A DNA stretch of 64,000 nt from DATMBF01 sp035559595 (GCA_035559595.1 DATMBF010000030.1:65030-129029); one strand, 5' to 3'. Numbered from the stretch's first letter, positions 52,643 to 61,427 are shown. Notes: generated from the letters alone by a model not told the origin. Program-made: numbers and translations.

Positions 52643-53944
52643 ATGAGGAGCGACGCCCTCAACCCGATGATGGTCGCTCACTACACCGATCGGCCAACGG
52701 GTGCAGAGGCGTGGCTGGTTGTGGACACTTTTCTGCATGGTGTGGCAGGCGGCGGCGTCAGAATGTCTCCCGAAGTCACTGAACGGGTCATGACCCATCT
52801 TGCCGCCACAATGTCCATGAAGCTTGCCGTTGTTGAGCCCCCTTGTGGCGGCGCGAAATGCGGCATCCGCTATGACCCCAAGGCACCTGATAGCAAAGAG
52901 GTATTTGCTCGAGTAGTGAGAGCATTTGCTCCCTTCCTGCAAAACTGCTGGGTGACCGGCTCTGACTTAGGGACCTCATGGCAGGAGGTTGTCGCCGCGA
53001 GCCGGCAGTATGCCGGAATTCCCCATCCCCAATACGCGTTGTTGAAGGCCTACAGCCCTGCCGATCCGGCGGAAATCCAGAGGGGCATTGAACGCATGAC
53101 CCGTGGTACTTCACTGACCCTTGATGAGGCTGCCCACATGCAGATGAGTGATTCGGTTACGGGTTGGACAGTGGCAGCTGCCACCGGGGAGGCTCTCAGG
53201 GTTAAGGGTGAGGATGTCCGTGGCAAGCGTGTTGCTATTCAGGGTTTCGGTGCGGTTGGGGGAAGTGCAGCAAAATTCCTTTCAGAAGCGGGCGCAACGA
53301 TCGTTGCCGTTTCGGACGAACTCGGTGCTGTCGTTACGAAGGATATGAGTGGATTGGATATCGATGGCCTTTTGAAGATTCGGAAGGCGCCTGGTTATAA
53401 GGTGATCGATCGAGAACAACTTGCTCGACAATACACCTACGAATTGGCTGAACGGGATGATGTCTTATATTTGGACGTTGATGTTCTCGTGCCGGCGGCT
53501 GGATCGCACTTGTCGTTGGATTTGCAAAGAGTGAAGGCAAAGCTCATTGTGGAAGGGGCCAACGATCCGTTTACGGATGAGCAGGAGGAGTTGCTCTACC
53601 GGAGGGGTGTGACGATAGTCCCGGACGCGATTGCCAATTGCGGGAGTGCGGGTCTTTATGGTCTACTTGTTGTCGGCGCAGTGCCTTTAGAGAGTCGCGC
53701 TCTGTTGGAGTTCTTGCGGGATGAGGTTCAGAAAATAACAAGACGAGTTTTAGAGGAAGATTCCGAGCCACCGAGGAAGGTTTTTGAAAGAATCGCCCGC
53801 GCTGAAATCCGAAACCGTATCGCAGAAGGGCATTCCGTGATGCCGAACGGATTGTCCGTTGGGGACTTACGAAGCATGGAGGCACAAGACATGCGAATTC
53901 GATACCGGGAAACAAGTCCTTACAGTCTTGCCGAAGCAGTATGA
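52643..53944 (+). CDS. Glu/Leu/Phe/Val-type amino-acid dehydrogenase
   Basis: NAD(P)-dependent oxidative deaminase family. Catalytic lysines K60 (MSMK) and K72 (CGGAK) and the Asp in GSDLGTS (D108) are present. The Rossmann motif GFGAVGG is at 201-207, and EGANDPFT is conserved. The N-terminal part (VVDTFLHGVAGGGVRM) resembles leucine/phenylalanine dehydrogenases more than classical glutamate dehydrogenase, while the middle is GDH-like. The substrate is therefore uncertain: Glu, Phe/Tyr or branched-chain. It leads the eight-gene operon and overlaps the aldolase gene by four bases. A role in removing the amino group of an aromatic amino acid before ring cleavage is inference. Confidence 0.85.
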   Translation: MRSDALNPMMVAHYTDRPTGAEAWLVVDTFLHGVAGGGVRMSPEVTERVMTHLAATMSMKLAVVEPPCGGAKCGIRYDPKAPDSKEVFARVVRAFAPFLQNCWVTGSDLGTSWQEVVAASRQYAGIPHPQYALLKAYSPADPAEIQRGIERMTRGTSLTLDEAAHMQMSDSVTGWTVAAATGEALRVKGEDVRGKRVAIQGFGAVGGSAAKFLSEAGATIVAVSDELGAVVTKDMSGLDIDGLLKIRKAPGYKVIDREQLARQYTYELAERDDVLYLDVDVLVPAAGSHLSLDLQRVKAKLIVEGANDPFTDEQEELLYRRGVTIVPDAIANCGSAGLYGLLVVGAVPLESRALLEFLRDEVQKITRRVLEEDSEPPRKVFERIARAEIRNRIAEGHSVMPNGLSVGDLRSMEAQDMRIRYRETSPYSLAEAV

Positions 53945-54834
53945 ACACATCAAAGCTCCGTGGCTCAATTGTTCCGCTCGTGACTCCGTTCCGCAATGGT
54001 TCGGTTGACGAAGCTGCCCTGGCGTCGCTGATTGAGTGGCAGATTGAAAGTGGGAGTCACGGAATCTCCGTCACAGGAACAACAGGTGAACCGACGGCTC
54101 TCACGCGAGAGGAGCGGGAACGAGTCATTAAGCTGGCTGCAGAGGTCGTCAACGGGCGAGTGCCGTTCGTTGCAGGAACTGGTTCGAACAACTTCGAGGA
54201 GTCGAGGCATTTTTCTCTCTACGCTCAGAAGGCCGGTGCAAATGCTCTTCTCTTGATCACGCCGTACTATGTCCGGCCGAGTCAGGAAGGGTTGTTCCGA
54301 CACTTCAAAGCGTTGGCTGACGCTGTTGAGATTCCGGTAATTCTCTACAATATCCCCGGCAGGTCGGCGATTAATCTGGAAATCGACACCGTGGCGAGAT
54401 TGCGGGAAAGCTGCAGGAATATCGTCGGTATCAAAGAGGCAAATCACGATTTTTCTCATATCACACGACTCATCGGCAAGCTGGGGAGAGACTTCCTGGT
54501 TTACTCCGGAATAGAGCTCCTTTGTTTTCCAGTTCTTGCTATCGGAGGCGCTGGATACGTCAGTGCAACCGGAAACCTCATGCCTAAAGAGGTCGCCAGA
54601 TTGTATGATCTGGTCGTTGCCGACAAATGGCGTGAGGCACAGGATCTCCACTATTATCTCATGCCGCTCAATGATGCCGTCTTCATTGAAATCAACCCTG
54701 TCCCGGTTAAGACTGCACTCGGAATGATGGGCAAAATCTCTCCCGAGGTGCGTTTACCGCTAGCGTCTCTTTCAAAAGAGAATGAAAAGAAGTTGAGAGC
54801 AATTTTGATTCAGTATGGGCTTTTGAAGGATTAG
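53941..54834 (+). CDS. DapA-family class I aldolase/lyase
   Basis: Schiff-base aldolase of the dihydrodipicolinate synthase/N-acetylneuraminate lyase family. Schiff-base Lys is K165 in GIKEA. The Thr-Thr pair is T47-T48 in GTTGEPT, the Tyr is Y136 in YNIPGRS, and R141 is kept. These residues would allow true DapA activity. Its overlap with the dehydrogenase gene and its place in an aromatic catabolic operon suggest another reaction, such as the pyruvate-releasing step normally done by HpaI. Both readings remain open. 297 residues. Confidence 0.85.
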   Translation: MNTSKLRGSIVPLVTPFRNGSVDEAALASLIEWQIESGSHGISVTGTTGEPTALTREERERVIKLAAEVVNGRVPFVAGTGSNNFEESRHFSLYAQKAGANALLLITPYYVRPSQEGLFRHFKALADAVEIPVILYNIPGRSAINLEIDTVARLRESCRNIVGIKEANHDFSHITRLIGKLGRDFLVYSGIELLCFPVLAIGGAGYVSATGNLMPKEVARLYDLVVADKWREAQDLHYYLMPLNDAVFIEINPVPVKTALGMMGKISPEVRLPLASLSKENEKKLRAILIQYGLLKD

Positions 54835-54847
54835 GCATCGGAACGAG

Positions 54848-55714
54848 ATGAATGCCCCCGAGACCCAAATCGTCAGCGTCAACAGTATCCGCCTTGCCTA
54901 CTGGGACTGGCCGGGCGAGAAGGGGCCGATCATTTGTGTACCGCACATTACCGGCCACAAAGGAACCTTTGCGGCGCTTGCGCAACAACTTTCGCCGCAC
55001 TACCGAGTGATTGCGCTCGACTTGCGCGGCCGCGGCGAGAGCGACAAACCAGAAATGGGCTACGGATTCTCGTATCATGCACGTGATATTGTCGCTTTTG
55101 CCGAAGCTCTAAAGTGTGATTCATTCATTCTTGCCGGACATTCATTTGGTGCAACAACGAGTGTTTATACTGCCTCGGTTCGCCCCGATCGCGTTCGCGC
55201 GCTTGTGTTGATGGATGGTGGAGCGGATCCAAGAGTGGAGACTCTGCGGGCGATGTATCCGACCGTCAAGCGACTCGCGAAGGTCTATTCCACCATGGAA
55301 GAGTATCTTGCAAGTCAGCGGTCGGTGGTTTATCATAAACCGTGGACGAGAGCTCTTGAGGAAGCTCTACGTCAAGATATGGAAGTCATGGATGACGGCT
55401 CGGTTCGATCAAAATCCTCCGCCCAGGCAATTGAGCACGATCTCGACATGCATTTTTGGGAGAATGTCTGGTTTCATCTTCCGCAAGTGCAGTGTCCGGC
55501 GATTTTTTTGAGGCCGACAGAGGGGTTGATGGGGGCGACAGGACATGTTTATTCCGACGCCGACGCCGAACGCCTGACCTCATTGATTCCAAATTGCCGA
55601 AAAGTGGATGTACCGGGAGGAAATCACTACACCTTTGTCATTCAGGATAATCCCCCCGTTGCTGCGTTCATAAGGACATTTTTGGAAGAACGTGTGTTTG
55701 AGGCCGTGAAATGA
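54848..55714 (+). CDS. alpha/beta hydrolase
   Basis: Alpha/beta-fold hydrolase of the ring-cleavage/lactonase-like group. Nucleophile elbow GHSFGA with Ser99; LDLRGRGESDKP precedes it; the late Asp lies near VYSDADAE and the His in PGGNHYTF. 288 residues. The oxyanion-region motif CVPHITGHKGT replaces the usual HG. In meta-cleavage operons such enzymes hydrolyse C-C bonds or lactones; what this one cuts is unknown. It starts 13 bases after the aldolase and overlaps the FAH gene by four bases. Confidence 0.87.
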   Translation: MNAPETQIVSVNSIRLAYWDWPGEKGPIICVPHITGHKGTFAALAQQLSPHYRVIALDLRGRGESDKPEMGYGFSYHARDIVAFAEALKCDSFILAGHSFGATTSVYTASVRPDRVRALVLMDGGADPRVETLRAMYPTVKRLAKVYSTMEEYLASQRSVVYHKPWTRALEEALRQDMEVMDDGSVRSKSSAQAIEHDLDMHFWENVWFHLPQVQCPAIFLRPTEGLMGATGHVYSDADAERLTSLIPNCRKVDVPGGNHYTFVIQDNPPVAAFIRTFLEERVFEAVK

Positions 55715-56502
55715 AACTCGTCCGTTTCCAACATAACGGAAAAATATTTCAAGGAAGTGTGGGAAAGGAGGGTAACCTCGTGGCCGATGGGATGGCATTT
55801 TCGCCGGAGAATGTTGTCTGGTTGCCACCGGTTGTCCCGTCGAAAGCCATCGGCCTTGCACTCAACTTTGCAGATCACGCCGAAGAACTTCAGATGAAAT
55901 CGCCGGAAGATCCGGCGCTCTTCTTCAAGCCACCCAGCGCGCTCATCGGTCACATGTCTCCCGTGGTGTATCCCCATGGGGTCGAATACATGCACTACGA
56001 AGTTGAACTCGTTGTGGTGATCGGAGAACGATGTCGCAACGTGAAAGCCGAGAAAGCAGACACGGTGATCCATGGTTACACAATTGGGAATGACGTTACC
56101 GTTCGGGACTTCGTGAAGAACTTCTACCGCCCGCCAGTCCGCGCCAAGGGCTATGATACATTCGGTCCGTTGGGACCGTATATTGTCACGGCTGACGAGA
56201 TTCCCGATCCCTCGAACCTCGAGCTCCGGGCATTCGTCAATGGAGAGCTTCGGCAGAAAGGGAATACCTCACAATTCATCCGCACGATTCCGGAGCTGAT
56301 TGAATTCATCTCTTCAATTATGACACTTGAGCCGGGCGATTTGATCTGGACAGGGACTCCCAAAGGGATATCTCCTGTGCACCCTGGTGATGTGATGCGT
56401 CTGGAAATCGACAGCATCGGAGCGCTTGCGAACCCCGTCGTTTGGGAAGACGATGCGGCGAAAGTCGAAATGCAATGGTCTCAATCCGACAGGAACCGAT
56501 GA
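55711..56502 (+). CDS. fumarylacetoacetate hydrolase family protein (HpaG-like)
   Basis: FAH-fold metal enzyme. Metal ligands are the ExE pair E97/E99 in MHYEVELVVVIG and an Asp in GNDVTVRD (about D128). GDLIWTGTPKGIS is the family C-terminal motif. 263 residues. In homoprotocatechuate degradation HpaG decarboxylates and isomerises the C8 diacid; the context makes that role likely. Other FAH proteins hydrolyse acylpyruvates or hydrate 2-oxopent-4-enoates, so it could also stand in for HpaH. Overlaps the next gene by four bases. Confidence 0.85.
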   Translation: MKLVRFQHNGKIFQGSVGKEGNLVADGMAFSPENVVWLPPVVPSKAIGLALNFADHAEELQMKSPEDPALFFKPPSALIGHMSPVVYPHGVEYMHYEVELVVVIGERCRNVKAEKADTVIHGYTIGNDVTVRDFVKNFYRPPVRAKGYDTFGPLGPYIVTADEIPDPSNLELRAFVNGELRQKGNTSQFIRTIPELIEFISSIMTLEPGDLIWTGTPKGISPVHPGDVMRLEIDSIGALANPVVWEDDAAKVEMQWSQSDRNR

Positions 56503-57962
56503 TTAAACACTTCATTCATAATCAGTTTGTATCTGCAGCCGACGGAAAGACGTTTGAGACTCTCAATCCCGCAACAAACGAGCCAATTACACAGGTTGCT
56601 TCGGGATCGGCGGAGGATATCGATCGGGCTGTAACCGCTGCACGTAAGGCATTCGACGAGGGACCCTGGCCTCGCATGATGGCGGAGGAGCGTGCGAGAT
56701 ATCTTCGGAAGATTGCCGAGCTGATTGAGAAGCATGCGGATGAAATTGCCGAAGTTGAAATTGATGACACGGGAATTCCCATCAGCCAGATCAAGAAGGG
56801 AGCTATCCCGCGGGCAGCGGAGAACTTCTCCTTTTTTGCGGACATGGCAACGAAGATTACCGGGGAGGTCTTTCCTGTTGATGGGAAGTTCATGAACTAC
56901 ACCGTTCGTCGTCCGATCGGTGTGGCGGGGTTGATTACCCCGTGGAACACACCGTTCATGCTGGAGACCTGGAAAGTTGCCCCTTGCCTCGCTGCTGGCG
57001 ACACGTGTGTTCTCAAACCGGCTGAGTGGTCTCCGATTTCTGCCGACAAGCTGGCGCACATCATGCAGGAAGCCGACCTTCCGCCGGGAGTCTTCAATCT
57101 TGTCCATGGATTCGGGGAGACAGCGGGCGCTCCGCTTGTCGCTCACCCCGGCGTTCAGTTGATTTCGTTTACCGGCGAGACGACGACGGGTAAGGAGATC
57201 ATCAAGAACGGCGCGAACACACTCAAACGCTTTTCCATGGAGCTTGGTGGGAAATCTCCCACCATCATTTTTGAAGATGCGGAAATTGATCGAGCCGTTG
57301 ACGGAGCGATCTTTCAGGTTTACTCGCTCAATGGAGAGCGATGCACCGCCGGTTCTCGCTTACTCGTTCAGAAGTCCATTTATGATGATGTGGTGGAAAA
57401 GGTGGAGGCGCGCGTGAAGAAGATCAAGGTTGGAGAGCCCCGCGACCCAAAGACGGAAGTCGGGCCACTCATCCATCCCGAGCACTGGAAGCGCGTTCGA
57501 GGTTACATGGATGTTGCACGAGAAGAAGGAGCTACCATTCTGGTTGGTGGTGATCGTCCAGCAGGATTGTCCAAGGGAAACTACTTTGCACCGACGCTCA
57601 TCACCGGCGTTAATAATACGATGAGGATTGCTCAAGAGGAGATATTCGGTCCGGTCCTCGTCGTCATCCCCTTTAACGATGATGAAGAGGCGATTCGCAT
57701 AGCGAATGATGTCCAATACGGCCTGGCTGCGTATGTCTGGACGCAGAATCTGACACGTGGACATCGCGTTGCAGAGGCGATCGAGTCCGGACTCGTGTGG
57801 ATTAATTCGCACAACGTGCGCGATTTGAGGACACCGTTTGGCGGCAGTAAGTCAAGCGGCATCGGACGTGAGGGGGGACACTATAGTTTCGATTTCTACA
57901 CAGAGTTGACAACCATCCATGTGGCGTTGGGCAAACATCCGATTCCGAAAATGGGTATGTAA
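56499..57962 (+). CDS. hpaE: 5-carboxymethyl-2-hydroxymuconate semialdehyde dehydrogenase
   Basis: NAD-dependent aldehyde dehydrogenase that oxidises the ring-cleavage product semialdehyde. Catalytic C282 (GERCTAG), general base E248 (MELGGKSP) and N150 (TPWNTPF) are present. The C-terminal FYTELTTIHVALGKHPIPKMG matches HpaE; its core is TIHVALGKHPIPKMG. 487 residues. I start it at ATG 56499, which overlaps the FAH stop; the frame opens 57 bases earlier, but that part is inside the FAH gene. Assignment as HpaE rests on similarity plus the adjacent HpaB, HpaC and HpaD. Confidence 0.88.
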   Translation: MIKHFIHNQFVSAADGKTFETLNPATNEPITQVASGSAEDIDRAVTAARKAFDEGPWPRMMAEERARYLRKIAELIEKHADEIAEVEIDDTGIPISQIKKGAIPRAAENFSFFADMATKITGEVFPVDGKFMNYTVRRPIGVAGLITPWNTPFMLETWKVAPCLAAGDTCVLKPAEWSPISADKLAHIMQEADLPPGVFNLVHGFGETAGAPLVAHPGVQLISFTGETTTGKEIIKNGANTLKRFSMELGGKSPTIIFEDAEIDRAVDGAIFQVYSLNGERCTAGSRLLVQKSIYDDVVEKVEARVKKIKVGEPRDPKTEVGPLIHPEHWKRVRGYMDVAREEGATILVGGDRPAGLSKGNYFAPTLITGVNNTMRIAQEEIFGPVLVVIPFNDDEEAIRIANDVQYGLAAYVWTQNLTRGHRVAEAIESGLVWINSHNVRDLRTPFGGSKSSGIGREGGHYSFDFYTELTTIHVALGKHPIPKMGM

Positions 57963-57974
57963 TCCGGAGGTCTC

Positions 57975-59510
57975 ATGGCTACTCATGTCAAAACATCTGC
58001 GACCGTTCTTTCCAAGTCGGAAAATAAATCGGCCGGCACGGGGGCGAGACGCGGAGAGCAACTTCTGAAAAAGCTCCGCGAGGCATCTCCCGAAATCTGG
58101 TACCGCGGCGAGCGGGTGAAGGATGTTACGACCCACCCCGCCTTCAAGAACGGATTGAAGAGTCTTGCACGGTTGTACGATCTCCAATGGGAAAAGGCCG
58201 ATGTTATGCTGTTTGACTCTCCGAGCAGCGGAAAGAAAGTCGGTCGCTCGTTCATGATTCCCAAAACTGTCGAGGAACTGAGGAGTGTTAGCCGGATGAT
58301 GAAAGTATGGGCAGATGCGACCTTCGGTATGATGGGTCGTTCGCCGGATTATCTCAACCGGGCCATGACGGCCTATGCGGCTGGTTCCAAATTTTTGGGT
58401 GAAGCTGATCCGCGGTTCGGTGAAAATGCCCGTCGCTATTACGAGTATATGCGGGAGAACGACCTGTGCCTGACCCACACGCTGATCACACCGCAGGCTA
58501 ACCGATCCGTCAATACTGCCAAACAGGCTGACCCGTATCTTGCCGCTCGCGTCAAGGAAGAGACCGATGCCGGTGTCGTCATTCGCGGATGTCGTATGCT
58601 GGCAACTCTGCCCGCATCAGATGAGATCATGGTGTTCCCTTCAACTCTTCTGAAGAATCAAGAAGAGGATGCTCCATACGCGTTCGGACTGGCAATTCCC
58701 ACAACAACAGCCGGATTGAAATTCCTTTGTCGTGAGAGTGTGGACTACGGCCATTCCCATTACGATCACCCGCTGGGCTCTCGATTTGAAGAAATGGACG
58801 CTGTTGTGATTTTTGATGATGTTTTTGTTCCCTGGGAGAACATCTTTCTCTATCGCGATGTTGCCAAGTGCAATCAAGCGTATGCGCGGACCGGTGCCAT
58901 TGTCAACATGTCCCATCAGGTCGTCGTCAAGAACATCGCGAAGACGGAGTTTCTGCTTGGACTGACATCCCTTATGGCACACACCATCGGCATTGAGACA
59001 TTCCAGCATATTCAGGAAAAGATTGCCGAAATCTGGGTCAACATGGAGGCAATGAAGGCCTTCCTCCGCGCTGCCGAAGCCGATGCGGCGCTGGACGAGT
59101 ACGGCACAATGCGTCCGGCTTGGGATCCCCTCGACGCAGCACGCAACTTGTATCCGCGACTTTATCCACGCATGGTCGAAATCGTTCAACAGATGGGTGC
59201 CAGTGGACTCGTTTCGGTGCCGACAGAAGCCGACGTGGACGGCCCACTTGCCGAGGAGATTAGGAACTACTTCCAGGCCGCTCGCGCGGATGCTCATGAG
59301 CGGATTCCGCTCTTCCGATTGGCGTGGGATGTTGCGCTCTCGGCATTTGGGTCGCGACAGGTCTTGTACGAACGCTTTTTCTTCGGCGATCCGGTTCGAA
59401 TGGCTGGAGCGCTTGTGGCGAACCACGACCGGACGCAATACATGGATCGAGTCCGGGAATTCCTCGCCAAGGCAAAAGACGAGGCTTTCAGCGAAGCGAC
59501 GAAGAAATGA
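57975..59510 (+). CDS. hpaB: 4-hydroxyphenylacetate 3-monooxygenase, oxygenase component
   Basis: FADH2-dependent monooxygenase (acyl-CoA-dehydrogenase-like fold) that hydroxylates 4-hydroxyphenylacetate to homoprotocatechuate. DDVFVPWENIFLYRD, the TLPASDEIMVFPS segment and NEDAPYAF-like QEEDAPYAFGLAIPT (core EDAPYAFGLAIP) are typical of HpaB of the Thermus type. 511 residues including a loose Ser/Lys-rich N-terminus of about 25. GGAGG before ATG. It overlaps hpaC by four bases, as expected for a two-component enzyme. Confidence 0.92.
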   Translation: MATHVKTSATVLSKSENKSAGTGARRGEQLLKKLREASPEIWYRGERVKDVTTHPAFKNGLKSLARLYDLQWEKADVMLFDSPSSGKKVGRSFMIPKTVEELRSVSRMMKVWADATFGMMGRSPDYLNRAMTAYAAGSKFLGEADPRFGENARRYYEYMRENDLCLTHTLITPQANRSVNTAKQADPYLAARVKEETDAGVVIRGCRMLATLPASDEIMVFPSTLLKNQEEDAPYAFGLAIPTTTAGLKFLCRESVDYGHSHYDHPLGSRFEEMDAVVIFDDVFVPWENIFLYRDVAKCNQAYARTGAIVNMSHQVVVKNIAKTEFLLGLTSLMAHTIGIETFQHIQEKIAEIWVNMEAMKAFLRAAEADAALDEYGTMRPAWDPLDAARNLYPRLYPRMVEIVQQMGASGLVSVPTEADVDGPLAEEIRNYFQAARADAHERIPLFRLAWDVALSAFGSRQVLYERFFFGDPVRMAGALVANHDRTQYMDRVREFLAKAKDEAFSEATKK

Positions 59511-60070
59511 GCACCGTTGACCCTCGCGCCTATCGTCAGACGATCGGACAGTTCCCGACCGGCGTCTCCATCGTTGCTACTGAAGTCGATGGCGAGGTGC
59601 ACGGAATGACGGCCAACGCATTGACCTCCCTTTCTCTCAATCCACTCCTCCTTTTGTTCTGTGTCGATAAGCGTGCGAAGATGTGGGATTTCCTCAAGCG
59701 GGCAAGTGGATTTTCTATCAGCATTCTCCGTGAGGATCAACAGGCCCTTTCGACGTACTTCGCCGGCGGATGGAAGGGGGAGAATCCGCCTCCGTTTCGG
59801 TTTCTCCGATGGGAAGGTGGACCGCGACTCGAAGGATGTGCTGCAGCGATCGGGTGTAAACTTTATCAAACTCTCGAAGGGGGCGATCATTGGATTGTAA
59901 TCGGCGAAGTGACTGCACTGCACACGGGGATCGAGCCGCGCTATCCGCTCGTCTTTCACGCCGGCATGTACTGCAAACTTGATAAGAAAGAGCTTCACCC
60001 CGCTCCCCCCGAAGTGGAGGATGGGAAAGCTGAGATCCGCATTTTCCACGATCCCTGGGTCGAACCTTAA
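59507..60070 (+). CDS. hpaC: flavin reductase component of the monooxygenase
   Basis: Flavin-reductase-like split-barrel protein that supplies reduced FAD to HpaB. FPTGVSIVATEVDGEVHGMTANALTSLSLNP, in short VHGMTANALTSLSLNPLLLL (core GMTANALTSLSLNP), is the family signature. GDHWIVIGEV near residue 125 is the second. The start is ATG 59507, which overlaps the hpaB stop. The open frame begins earlier at 59324, but that part is a shadow of hpaB. 187 residues. Confidence 0.92.
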   Translation: MSTVDPRAYRQTIGQFPTGVSIVATEVDGEVHGMTANALTSLSLNPLLLLFCVDKRAKMWDFLKRASGFSISILREDQQALSTYFAGGWKGENPPPFRFLRWEGGPRLEGCAAAIGCKLYQTLEGGDHWIVIGEVTALHTGIEPRYPLVFHAGMYCKLDKKELHPAPPEVEDGKAEIRIFHDPWVEP

Positions 60071-60084
60071 CCGAAAGAGCCATC

Positions 60085-61071
60085 ATGTCTTTCAGCATCA
60101 CACGCGCCGCGCATCTCGAATTCCGCGTAACCGATTTGGAAAAGGCAAGAGCTTTCTACGTTGATCTCCTTGGCTTCATCGAAACGGCAAGGGACGAAGA
60201 CCGGATCTATCTTGGCGGCTACGAAGAGCGGGATCTCTACAGTCTAGTCCTGCGCGAAGCGGCGAGCCCGGGTGTTGGTCATATCTGCTTTCGCGTTTCC
60301 GATGCGGACAATCTTGACCGGCTGGCAAAGCTTTACAAAGAGAACGGCTGTGCGGTAAAATGGATGGATGAAGGATATGAAAAGGGACAGGGGAGAGCGG
60401 TGCGGGTGCAGGATCCGTCCGGATTGCCGATTGAGTTTGTGCATACGATGGAGCAGCGGGAGTGGATGTTACAGCGGTTCGATCGGTATCGTGGAGCCCA
60501 GATCATGCGGCTCGATCATTTTAATTGTCAGGTGCCGGATGTGCAGAAGGTGTATGACTGGTTTACGCAGAAGTTGGGATTCACGTGCTCAGAGTACACA
60601 GTGACCGACACACAGCCCTCACAGCTGTGGGCGGCATGGTTACATCGCAAGCAGGATGTGCATGACATCGCGCTGATGAACGGTATCGGACCACGTGTTC
60701 ATCATGGGGGGTTCTGGGTGAGCGACCAGCTCAGTGTTTTGCGGACGTGCGATATTCTCGCCGCGGCTGGACATGTTCACAGCATCGAGCGTGGACCGGG
60801 CAGGCACGGACTCAGCAATGCCTTTTTTCTCTATCTGCGTGACCCGGACGGCAACCGCATTGAGCTGTACACCAGCGACTATCTTATTCCCGACCCCGAC
60901 TGGAAACCCATCAAATGGAGCATCAACGATCCCCGTCGTGCGACGTTTTGGGGACACACTCCGCCGGCAAGCTGGTTCAACGAGGCTTCGCTTGTAGAGT
61001 CGATCCAAACAGGAGAGCTGCTACCCGTTTCTCAACCCAAGCTCAAAGACCGGCCGGATTTTGTGACGTAA
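60085..61071 (+). CDS. hpaD: homoprotocatechuate 2,3-dioxygenase
   Basis: Extradiol ring-cleavage dioxygenase with two VOC domains (residues about 8-120 and 138-262). Metal ligands are H145 (MRLDHFN), H207 (GPRVHHGG) and E260 (GNRIELY). The second-sphere H193 (VHDIAL) and H241 (GPGRHGLSN) are also kept. These blocks match the Brevibacterium/Arthrobacter homoprotocatechuate dioxygenases; the metal may be Fe(II) or Mn(II). 328 residues. Last gene of the operon. Confidence 0.92.
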   Translation: MSFSITRAAHLEFRVTDLEKARAFYVDLLGFIETARDEDRIYLGGYEERDLYSLVLREAASPGVGHICFRVSDADNLDRLAKLYKENGCAVKWMDEGYEKGQGRAVRVQDPSGLPIEFVHTMEQREWMLQRFDRYRGAQIMRLDHFNCQVPDVQKVYDWFTQKLGFTCSEYTVTDTQPSQLWAAWLHRKQDVHDIALMNGIGPRVHHGGFWVSDQLSVLRTCDILAAAGHVHSIERGPGRHGLSNAFFLYLRDPDGNRIELYTSDYLIPDPDWKPIKWSINDPRRATFWGHTPPASWFNEASLVESIQTGELLPVSQPKLKDRPDFVT

Positions 61072-61121
61072 GATGTTGAAGGGTGGGGATGGTGTTTCGC
61101 ACTTCGTGCTCGTCGTTTCTT

Positions 61122-61150
61122 TTGCTTCCCCTCCGAACTTTCTTTACATT
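61122..61150 (+). promoter_or_regulatory. predicted promoter of tRNA-Leu(TAA)
   Basis: TTGCTT (61122-61127), 17 bases, TACATT (61145-61150). Confidence 0.55.
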
Positions 61151-61198
61151 TCAGTGAGCCAATTTCTCATCTTCCCATTTCCTTTTACTTACTATTAT

Positions 61199-61284
61199 GC
61201 CCGGGTGGCGGAAGTGGTAGACGCACAGGACTTAAAATCCTGTGGGGAGCAATCCCCGTGCGGGTTCAAGTCCCGCCTCGGGCA
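61199..61284 (+). tRNA. tRNA-Leu (anticodon TAA)
   Basis: 86-base class II tRNA, CCA not encoded. Acceptor GCCCGGG / CTCGGGC (one G-T), discriminator A, anticodon stem CAGGA / TCCTG with loop CTTAAAA, variable arm TGGGGAGCAATCCCCG, T-loop GGTTCAAGTCC. Its 3' end faces the recombinase gene and is the likely attachment site. Confidence 0.96.
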
Positions 61285-61366
61285 CTAAGCAAATACAGAT
61301 CCCTCAAGGACTTACGCTGGTCGCCTCTCTGAAATAGCCTCTCTCTCGATAAGTCGGCAACCAGAA

Positions 61367-61386
61367 ATTGCCACACGATTGCCACA
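61367..61386 (+). repeat. tandem ATTGCCACA repeats before the recombinase gene
   Basis: ATTGCCACA at 61367-61375 and again at 61378-61386, 11 bases apart, about one helical turn. A second pair, GCCTCTCT, occurs at 61323-61330 and 61337-61344. They lie between the presumed attachment site and the recombinase gene, where arm-type binding sites are found. Confidence 0.5.
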
Positions 61387-61427
61387 AGCGGCATAATCCT
61401 GTCAACCTCAATTTCAGGAGGGCCGCT

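Noticed and set aside
61073..61288. 71-codon frame that runs through tRNA-Leu
   Set aside because: Ends inside the tRNA gene (…GFKSRLGH is the tRNA T-arm artefact); no ribosome-binding site.
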